12,003 nt of DNA from JBARCX01 sp049794535 (GTDB taxonomy: Bacteria; Pseudomonadota; Gammaproteobacteria; Xanthomonadales; Rhodanobacteraceae), in assembly GCA_049794535.1 (NCBI GenBank), contig JBARCX010000118.1, positions 1 to 12,003 of the forward strand, given 5' to 3'. The position numbers and the translations under genes were made by a program. Of the stretch, positions 1 to 5,997 are shown piece by piece. How positions within the stretch are numbered: the first letter of the stretch is position 1; each line of letters begins with the position of its first letter. The notes beneath the pieces were generated by a model that saw nothing but the letters and a program-made list of their open reading frames with translations, was not told the DNA's origin and ran no database searches.

Positions 1-570
1 GCGTCCAGTACGCAATATGTGTTCGATAAGCACGCAGATGCCATCGCACGCATCGCACAGAAGGAATTCACTGAAGCCGTCTATCTCGGCAGCGGTGGTG
101 CGATCGGTGCGGCACGCGAGAGCGCTCTGAAGATGCTGGAGATGACCGGCGGTAAGGTCATCACCATGGCGGAGACGTATCTCGGCCTGCGTCACGGCCC
201 GATGTCCAGCGTGCATCCTTCGACGTTGGTGGTGGCGCTGTTGTCGCCCGATCCCTCCGTGCGCGCATACGAGTTCGACCTGTTGCGCGAGTTGTCGCGC
301 AAGGGCCTGGGCATGGCGAAAGTGCTGGTGGGCGGTGATATTCCCGCTGACTTGCTTGGCCCAGATGATCTGGCCATCGAATTGCCCGAGCTAACGACCG
401 ATGGGCAGAGTGCGGACGACGAAGTGCCGGCATTGCTGACCGATGTCGCGGTGGGCCAGTTGCTCGCTTTCTTCCGCTGCCTGCAACTTGGTGGCCGACC
501 GGATACACCGTCGCTCGGTGTGCTCACCCGCGTGGTCGAAGGTTTCGTTATTCACGGTGACGGCGCGTGA
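1..570 (+). CDS. agaS: AgaS-type galactosamine-6-phosphate deaminase/isomerase (SIS domain), 5' truncated
   Basis: The reading frame is open from base 1, so this is the C-terminal part (189 codons) of a longer protein; AgaS proteins are usually about 340-390 residues. The visible part is a SIS (sugar isomerase) domain: a core strand followed by LGSGG, then ARESALKMLEMTGGK, then AETYLGLRHGPMSS. The ES-A-LK and E-x-LG-x-RHGP blocks are the hallmark of the AgaS family, where they bind the sugar phosphate. AgaS proteins convert galactosamine-6-phosphate to tagatose-6-phosphate with release of ammonia (known from E. coli and Shewanella), in the cytoplasm. The stop codon overlaps the start of the next kinase gene, so the two are translationally coupled. 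The neighbouring tagatose-6-phosphate-type kinase supports the role. A glucosamine-6-phosphate deaminase/isomerase of the NagB-II or GlmS-like SIS type is the main alternative, but the RHGP block and context favour AgaS. The N-terminal half is outside the window. Confidence 0.85.
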   Translation, partial: ASSTQYVFDKHADAIARIAQKEFTEAVYLGSGGAIGAARESALKMLEMTGGKVITMAETYLGLRHGPMSSVHPSTLVVALLSPDPSVRAYEFDLLRELSRKGLGMAKVLVGGDIPADLLGPDDLAIELPELTTDGQSADDEVPALLTDVAVGQLLAFFRCLQLGGRPDTPSLGVLTRVVEGFVIHGDGA

Positions 571-1520
571 TGTCGAGCACCATCCCGTCAGGCGGTGCGA
601 AACGCATCCTTGTGATCGGCGAGATCAATGTCGATCTCGTCTTCAAGGGTTGCCATGCCGTTCCTGCGCCAGGCAAGGAAGTGATTGCCGACGACTTCGT
701 GATGGTGCCTGGCAGCTCGTCGATGATTTGCGCGATGGGGCTGGCACGGCTCGGTAACGCGGTAAGGTTTCACGGCAAGTTGGGCGCCGATGAGTGGGGC
801 GATTACTGCGTTGCCGCTTTGCGTGGTGCGGGCATCGATATCGCTTCGTTGCACCAGGATCCCGCGCTGCGTACCGGTATCACCGTATCGCTGTCGACAC
901 CGCAGGATCGCGCCTTGGTGACCTACACGGGTGCCATCGCCGCATTGCGCGCGGATGAGGTGAGCGATGCGCTGCTGAGCAGTGCAAATCATCTGCATAT
1001 TTCTTCGTTCTACCTGCAGAAAGCGTTGCGTCCGGGTATCAGTCAGTTGTTCGCACGTGCGCGTGCTGCCGGGCTTAGCACCTCGCTCGATCCCGGTTTC
1101 GATCCCGATCAACAGTGGGGTCGCGATCTGCTCGATACCTTGCGCGAGGTGGATGTGTTCCTGCCCAACGAGCAGGAATTACTCGCCATCACTGGTGAAG
1201 GTGGATTACTCGCTGCCTTGCATGCGCTAGACAACGGCCACACACGCACCGTGGTGAAGCTGGGTCGATTGGGTTGCGCGAGTTTGGATGACGGGCACTT
1301 GCTCGAAGTGCCGGCTAGCACGATCGACGCGGTCGACAGTACCGGCGCCGGTGATTCGTTCGACGCAGGTTTCCTGCATGCCTGGCTAAGTGGATTGCCA
1401 TTGCGCGAAAGCATGCGTTGGGGCAGTGCCTGCGGCACGCTTTCCACACGTGCCATCGGTGGTACCGCGGGACAGGCGGACATCGCTGAAGTGCAAACCT
1501 TGCTGGCGAGCGTCCCATGA
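570..1520 (+). CDS. PfkB-family (ribokinase-like) sugar kinase, candidate GalNAc/galactosamine kinase
   Basis: Cytoplasmic carbohydrate kinase of the PfkB/ribokinase fold, 316 residues from the ATG at 570, which shares one base with the agaS stop (TGATG). A GTG at 567 would add one residue; the GGTGA at 556-560 lies 9 nt from the ATG and 6 nt from the GTG, so both are possible. Visible motifs: N-terminal ILVIGEINVDLVF, a LGADEWG block after the lid, PNEQELLAITG, and the C-terminal signature VDSTGAGDSFDAGFL with the predicted catalytic base Asp at about residue 262. The first PfkB signature is unusual: where ribokinases have GG-x-G-x-N this protein has PGSSSMICAMGLARLG, without the substrate-binding Asn. 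Its place between an AgaS-type enzyme and a tagatose-6-phosphate-type kinase makes it a candidate for the first step, phosphorylation of GalNAc, galactosamine or a related sugar at C6; that assignment is inference. The 3' end overlaps the next gene by 4 bp (ATGA). Confidence 0.85.
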   Translation: MSSTIPSGGAKRILVIGEINVDLVFKGCHAVPAPGKEVIADDFVMVPGSSSMICAMGLARLGNAVRFHGKLGADEWGDYCVAALRGAGIDIASLHQDPALRTGITVSLSTPQDRALVTYTGAIAALRADEVSDALLSSANHLHISSFYLQKALRPGISQLFARARAAGLSTSLDPGFDPDQQWGRDLLDTLREVDVFLPNEQELLAITGEGGLLAALHALDNGHTRTVVKLGRLGCASLDDGHLLEVPASTIDAVDSTGAGDSFDAGFLHAWLSGLPLRESMRWGSACGTLSTRAIGGTAGQADIAEVQTLLASVP

Positions 1521-2446
1521 TTACGGTCGCCGGCTTCAACACCGCTATCGACCGTTTCATCCGGCTTGACGCGTTGCGGCCAGGCGAAGTGACTCGCGCA
1601 CTGGATGAGCAGGTGTATCCCGGCGGCAAAGGCCTGCACGTAGCGCAGACCATCGCGGCATTGGGTGAGCGGGTACAGCTGGTGGGCCTGGTCGATGTCG
1701 CGCATCGCAACCTGATTGGCCGTCGGATGAGCGAACGCGGCGTGCTGTTTCATGGCGTCGAGATCTCCGAGAACCTGCGCACGTGCATCGCCCTGCAAGA
1801 TGCAGCGGGACAGATCACAGAAATCCTGGGGCAGGGGCCCGAGCTGAGCAACGCGCAACGCGACGCGCTGCTACTGGCATTTCGCCGCAGCGTCGACGAA
1901 AGCGAGCTGGTGATTCTTTCCGGCAGCTTGCCGCGACATTTTCCACCCACGACCTATGCCGAACTGGCGACCTACGTGCGCGACGCTGGCAAGCGTTGTC
2001 TGGTCGACGCCAGTGGCCCGGTGATGCGCCACGCGTTGGGCGCGGAACCCTTTTTGATCAAGCCCAATCGCGACGAGATCGCCGAGCTGCGCGGCAAGCC
2101 GGTGGACGATCTCGATGCCGCGCTTGAGGCTGTGTGCGAGTTGCAGGCGCAAGGCATAGCCATGCCGGTGGTGACGATGGGCGCACTGGGTGCCATCGCT
2201 GCCGATGCGAGTGGCATCTGGCACGCCGAGCTGACACTCGAGCACATCCGCAACAGCGTGGGTTCGGGCGACTGCCTGCTGGCCGGTATGGCCGTAGGTG
2301 TGGCGCGCGGTATGAGCTTGGAAGAGACGTTGCGATTGGGTGCGGCTTGCGGTGCAGCCAATGCGCAGGGTGAGGAAACCGGTTTCGTTGAACGGCGAAC
2401 GGTAGAGGCGTTGCTCCCGCGAGTGCGAGTGCAACGTCTGGCGTAG
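1517..2446 (+). CDS. Tagatose-6-phosphate kinase / 1-phosphofructokinase family (LacC/FruK-like)
   Basis: A 309-residue PfkB-superfamily kinase of the hexose-phosphate kinase branch. Features in order: GFNTAIDRFIRLDAL-x3-GEV at the N-terminus (the NPA-x-D-x7-L-x-GEV element of FruK/LacC), YPGGKGLHVA (residues 34-43), ILSGSLP (133-139), FLIKPNRDE (179-187), and NSVGSGDCLLAG (246-257) with predicted catalytic base Asp252. Family members phosphorylate tagatose-6-phosphate or fructose-1-phosphate to the bisphosphate. The 4-bp ATGA overlap with the preceding kinase and the upstream AgaS-type gene favour tagatose-6-phosphate, which an aldolase outside this window would split into triose phosphates. 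A Cys follows the catalytic Asp where Ser/Thr is more usual. The start is fixed by the overlap, with a GGCGAG about 5 nt upstream. Fructose-1-phosphate kinase cannot be excluded, but no fructose PTS gene is seen here. Confidence 0.85.
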   Translation: MITVAGFNTAIDRFIRLDALRPGEVTRALDEQVYPGGKGLHVAQTIAALGERVQLVGLVDVAHRNLIGRRMSERGVLFHGVEISENLRTCIALQDAAGQITEILGQGPELSNAQRDALLLAFRRSVDESELVILSGSLPRHFPPTTYAELATYVRDAGKRCLVDASGPVMRHALGAEPFLIKPNRDEIAELRGKPVDDLDAALEAVCELQAQGIAMPVVTMGALGAIAADASGIWHAELTLEHIRNSVGSGDCLLAGMAVGVARGMSLEETLRLGAACGAANAQGEETGFVERRTVEALLPRVRVQRLA

Positions 2447-2475
2447 GGAGAAGTGGCTTAACAGAGCAGCGATTC

Positions 2476-2500
2476 AAAAAACGGACTGCATGGCAGTCCG
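2476..2500 (-). terminator. Minus-strand intrinsic terminator-like hairpin, repeat unit 1
   Basis: Inverted repeat CGGACTGC / GCAGTCCG (8 bp stem, 3-nt loop) followed on the minus strand by six T. The form is right for a Rho-independent terminator, but no minus-strand gene that would need it is visible; it may act on antisense transcripts or simply be part of the repeat. Confidence 0.4.
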
Positions 2501-2555
2501 GCGGGAGCGTTTGCATCTGAGTTTTATCGAAGTGGCTTAACGGAGTAAGCGATTC

Positions 2556-2581
2556 AAAAAAACGGACTGCATGGCGGTCCG
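2556..2581 (-). terminator. Minus-strand intrinsic terminator-like hairpin, repeat unit 2
   Basis: Second copy of the same structure: 8-bp stem with one G-T wobble, ATG loop, seven T on the minus strand. Same reservation as for unit 1. Confidence 0.4.
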
Positions 2582-2729
2582 GCGGGAGCGCTTGCGTCTG
2601 AGTTTTGTTGAAGGTGCAAACAAGTTCGTGCGTCGGAGACGTTGACACGGGCATCCATAACCGCCTGCGACAGAGGGGAGGAGTGATTTCTGCGCAGAGC
2701 GATAGCGAACCACGGGAGAGGGCAGTCAT

Positions 2730-5700
2730 ATGCGTGCTGAGAAGGGTGGTTGTATTGCCGTTGACGGCAAAAACAAGAAGTTATTGGCGGTGTCCATCGG
2801 CAAATCGCTAGTAGCGATGCAGATGGTTTTGGTCACGGGTGGTCTGGCGTTTGCGGGCGGCGCTTTGGCGCAGACCAGCACGTCGACTGCGCCAGCGGGG
2901 ACAACCTCTGCAAATCAGGCCCAGAGCTCCACTTCAACCGATCAGAGCTCCACGGCGACGCCGCCGAAGAAGCCGGTGCAGTTGCAGGAAGTGAGCGTGA
3001 CCGGCTCGAATATTCGCGGTGTGGATATGGAAACGGCGCTGCCGACCATCACCATCTCGAAGGAAGATATCCAGCGGCAGGGCTTTGCGACCGTCGGCCA
3101 ATTGCTGCAAAACATTTCTTCCGCGGCAACGCCTGACTTGAGCCGCGGTGATGCCGCATCGCTAGGTCCCAACCAGGGTGGCACCTTTATCGATCTACGC
3201 GGCCTTGGCGCGCAGCGCACGCTGGTGCTGGTGGACGGCCAGCGCATCGGTGCGGTGCACGGTGGCTATACCGATATCAGCGTGATCCCCGTCTCGATCG
3301 TCGACCATATCGACGTGCTGGGCAGTGGTGCTTCGGCGATCTACGGTTCCGATGCGATTGCCGGTGTGATCAATATCATCACCATCAAGAACTATAACGG
3401 CGTCCAGCTCGATACCTATGCCGGCACCTACGCGCCGCATGAGGATGGAAGCCAGGCCCAGTACAGCGTAACCGCCGGAAAAACCACGGATAGCAACTCC
3501 ATCATCGCCAGCGCTTCGTATCAATACCAAGGGTCGGTTTGGGGTGGCGATCGTCCATGGTCGGCGTATCCACAGACTAATCATTACCCCTATTTCGGAC
3601 TCACCTCGCTGCCACCCAACAGCGGTTTGATTCTCAATTCGCCAGGCACGAACCCGATTACCGGTGGGCACACCATGGTACTGAACCCGGGTGGTGACTC
3701 GGGCAATATCAACGATTACTCGTTCCTGCAGCCGCGTACCTACAGCGCGAACGGCAATGTCACCAGCCTTGCCAATGCGGGCTCGTACGTTAATAACTAC
3801 AACAACCTGAGCACCATTCTTAGTCCGAACAAGACCAAGAATCTGTACCTGGCTGATCGCTACAAGATCACCGATCACATTACCGCGCATGTGGAGCTCG
3901 GCTACAACGAGAGCTGGAACGGCGGTGCCGGTGGCCCGAGCTATTTGTACAGCGGCCAGTCTGCCAATGCGCCGAATATGCCGCAGTTCCCGATAACCCT
4001 ATCGTCGCAGAGTTACTACAACCCCTATAACGCGCCAGGGCAGACACCGCAGGATGTGCAGTTCGAGCGGCTGTTCCCGAATAACCTGTACAGCAACGAC
4101 AGCACCTCGAAGAACTATCGCTATAGCGCCGGCCTGGAAGGCGATTTCAGTTTCGACGATCACCTGTTCAACTGGGATGCCTACTACTACGACAGCAAGA
4201 TCCGCGATGTCGATATTCGACCGGGCCAGTACAACCTGATCAATGCGACAGCGGCTCTGGGGCCGTCGTTCATGGGCTCCAATGGCATCGTGCAATGCGG
4301 CACGCCGGGCAATGTGATTGCGGGCTGCGTGCCGTTGAATCCGCTGGGCAACATTACCCAGCAGATGATGAACTACATCGCCATCAACAATATCGAACGC
4401 ACCGGCTACGATGAAAAAGCTGCCGTCGCCGATATCAGTGGTGATGTCTATGAGTTGCCCGGCGGTGATCTCACCGTGGCGGCCGGCATACAACATCGTA
4501 CGGAATCGGGTTTCGATGCCACCGATCCCTTCGCTACGGCGGGTTATTCCAGCGATTATTCGGTCGAGCCCAACTCAGGCAGTTTCAGTCTCAACGAACA
4601 GTACGTGGAGGTCTATGCGCCGCTGCTGAAAGATCTGCCCGGTGTGCAAAGCCTGTCACTCGATTTGGCACGTCGCTGGTCGAGCTACAGCAACTTCGGT
4701 AGCACGCACAACGACTCCTTCAAGCTGGCCTGGAAGCCGTTCAACGATCTGATGGTGCGTGCCAGCTACAGCACCAACTTCCGTGCGCCGACGATCAACG
4801 ACCTGTACCAGGGGCTCTATCTGGCCGGCGGTTTTACCGATCCTTGCGATGCAGTGTACGGACCGGGGCAGTACGGCTACAGCGCTGCTGTGGCGCAGCG
4901 TTGCGCTAGCGGCATTGCAAATCTACAGGGCTTACCCGCCGGATTCCGTCAGACCGATATCACCGGTACGCCGGTGACGGGACCCGGAGCGGGTGGTATC
5001 ACCAACAGCTATAACGGCGGCAACGTTAACCTGAAGCCGGAGACCGCTTACAACGGCGACATCGGCTTGGTGTACAGCCCGTCGTGGTTGCCTGGTTTCA
5101 ATGCCACCCTCGACTGGTGGAACTACAACATCCGTAACCTGATTACCGGTATTAGCAATGATCAGGTATTGGCGGATTGCTATCAGTTCGACATCACGTC
5201 GGCATGCTCCGAGTTCCAGCGCAAAGGCGGCACTGGGCCGTTGGCTGGTCAGATCATCAACCTGATGAATCTGGAGACCAACGCGGGTTGGCTGAAGGAA
5301 CGCGGCTGGGATTTCGGGATGAACTATGCGTTGCCCGAGTACAGCTTCGGCAAGCTGAAGTTCGGCTTGCAGGGCACCTATATCGTCAGTAACAACGTAC
5401 AGCCGACCGTGGGTGCGCCTGTTCAATACACGGCAGGTACAGCGCTTGGAAATCTCGATGGTGCCGTGTGGCGGGTACGTGGCAACTTCACCGTGGGTTG
5501 GACTTACCGTGATTTCGGTGCGGACTGGACCGTGCGTTACTTCTCGCCGATCAAGGGTCCTTGCGCTTATCCGCCGCCGACCACCACCACGATATTCCCG
5601 TGCACCTTGCCCAACTATTACGCACCGGGTGTGGGCATCTCGCCGATGACGCAAGAGCCGTCAGCCACCTTCAATGACCTGCAGCTGCATTGGAACACGC

Positions 5701-5864
5701 CGTGGAAGGGCACCTTCTCACTGGGCGTCAACAACATCTTCAATCATGTAGGTCCCTACATCTACGGTGGTGGTTTCAATTCGGGCACGGACAGCTACAA
5801 CGATTACAACGCCTCGTATGACATCGGCCGTTTCGTGTACATGCGCTATCAGCAGAAGTTCTAA
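2730..5864 (+). CDS. TonB-dependent outer-membrane receptor (carbohydrate-type)
   Basis: Outer-membrane beta-barrel of 1044 residues that would import glycan fragments with energy from TonB-ExbB-ExbD. Signal peptide about residues 1-47 (hydrophobic core from 27, ALA/QTS cleavage), then a low-complexity Ser/Thr-rich linker (49-78), a TonB-box-like LQEVSVTGS (85-93), the plug domain (about 95-225, with GTFIDLRGLG, TLVLVDGQR, DVLGSGASAIYGSDAIAGVINI), and a barrel ending in YMRYQQKF, where the terminal Phe is the usual barrel-assembly signal. Four close Cys pairs (523/533, 706/725, 817/826, 945/958) lie in the barrel part and look like disulfide-closed surface loops. The start ATG has GAGAGG 7 nt upstream. 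There is no SusD-type partner, as is normal in Proteobacteria. Context points to Gal/GalNAc oligosaccharides as cargo, which is inference. An intrinsic terminator follows. Confidence 0.93.
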   Translation: MRAEKGGCIAVDGKNKKLLAVSIGKSLVAMQMVLVTGGLAFAGGALAQTSTSTAPAGTTSANQAQSSTSTDQSSTATPPKKPVQLQEVSVTGSNIRGVDMETALPTITISKEDIQRQGFATVGQLLQNISSAATPDLSRGDAASLGPNQGGTFIDLRGLGAQRTLVLVDGQRIGAVHGGYTDISVIPVSIVDHIDVLGSGASAIYGSDAIAGVINIITIKNYNGVQLDTYAGTYAPHEDGSQAQYSVTAGKTTDSNSIIASASYQYQGSVWGGDRPWSAYPQTNHYPYFGLTSLPPNSGLILNSPGTNPITGGHTMVLNPGGDSGNINDYSFLQPRTYSANGNVTSLANAGSYVNNYNNLSTILSPNKTKNLYLADRYKITDHITAHVELGYNESWNGGAGGPSYLYSGQSANAPNMPQFPITLSSQSYYNPYNAPGQTPQDVQFERLFPNNLYSNDSTSKNYRYSAGLEGDFSFDDHLFNWDAYYYDSKIRDVDIRPGQYNLINATAALGPSFMGSNGIVQCGTPGNVIAGCVPLNPLGNITQQMMNYIAINNIERTGYDEKAAVADISGDVYELPGGDLTVAAGIQHRTESGFDATDPFATAGYSSDYSVEPNSGSFSLNEQYVEVYAPLLKDLPGVQSLSLDLARRWSSYSNFGSTHNDSFKLAWKPFNDLMVRASYSTNFRAPTINDLYQGLYLAGGFTDPCDAVYGPGQYGYSAAVAQRCASGIANLQGLPAGFRQTDITGTPVTGPGAGGITNSYNGGNVNLKPETAYNGDIGLVYSPSWLPGFNATLDWWNYNIRNLITGISNDQVLADCYQFDITSACSEFQRKGGTGPLAGQIINLMNLETNAGWLKERGWDFGMNYALPEYSFGKLKFGLQGTYIVSNNVQPTVGAPVQYTAGTALGNLDGAVWRVRGNFTVGWTYRDFGADWTVRYFSPIKGPCAYPPPTTTTIFPCTLPNYYAPGVGISPMTQEPSATFNDLQLHWNTPWKGTFSLGVNNIFNHVGPYIYGGGFNSGTDSYNDYNASYDIGRFVYMRYQQKF

Positions 5865-5878
5865 CGACTGAGTGGAGT

Positions 5879-5932
5879 GGAAGTGTCGCCTGTCCATTTT
5901 CGGGCGGCACTTCCGTTCATTTTGTTTTGTTT
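5879..5932 (+). terminator. Intrinsic terminator after the TonB receptor gene
   Basis: Arms 5879-5890 and 5903-5914 form a 12-bp stem with a single G-U wobble and a 12-nt loop, followed by a T-rich tract (GTTCATTTTGTTTTGTTT). It begins 14 bp after the stop codon. It should end or reduce transcription from the receptor gene, so the next gene probably has its own promoter or depends on read-through. Confidence 0.8.
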
Positions 5933-5997
5933 CGTAGTAAATCAGCGGTACGCATGTCCCCATGTGTAACCGATGGCAAACCGTATGAGAGGTTGAA

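Larger units (their letters stand above)
2450..2609. repeat. Imperfect tandem repeat (79 + 81 bp), each unit with a conserved hairpin
   Basis: Unit 1 is 2450-2528 and unit 2 is 2529-2609, roughly 90% identical by eye. Each begins GAAGTGGCTTAAC, has a run of A (6 at 2476-2481; 7 at 2556-2562) and then a perfect-arm hairpin: 2482-2489 with 2493-2500, and 2563-2570 with 2574-2581, loop ATG. Unit 2 differs in the 3' arm by one base that turns an A-T pair into a G-T wobble, so the stem is kept. A third unit seems to start at 2610 (GAAGGTG) and stops. Read on the minus strand, each hairpin is followed by T6/T7, the form of an intrinsic terminator. No convincing gene lies here on either strand. The repeat fills much of the leader between the kinase operon and the receptor gene. 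Confidence 0.85.

Noticed and set aside
1109..1858. Minus-strand open frame of 249 codons
   Set aside because: It overlaps both kinase genes, whose motifs are clear on the + strand; high GC makes such long shadow frames common.
2450..2609. CRISPR array
   Set aside because: Only two adjacent copies, unit length about 80 bp, no unique spacers between conserved short repeats.
2642..2670. TTGACA (2642-2647) as -35 box of a sigma-70 promoter for the receptor gene
   Set aside because: No acceptable -10 hexamer lies 16-18 bp downstream (CTGCGA at 17 bp), so it is not supported.
2058..2729. Minus-strand open frame of 223 codons with a repeated KTQ-x-Q-x-LPPD-x-HAVRF peptide
   Set aside because: The peptide repeat is only the translation of the 79/81-bp DNA repeat, and the rest lies antisense to the kinase gene. 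It has no ribosome site or known domain.
3195..5654. Several long minus-strand frames inside the receptor gene (3195-3890, 3999-4496, 4932-5654)
   Set aside because: The + strand receptor is continuous with all expected domains. The antisense products are low-complexity in Val/Ile/Arg and match no family I know.
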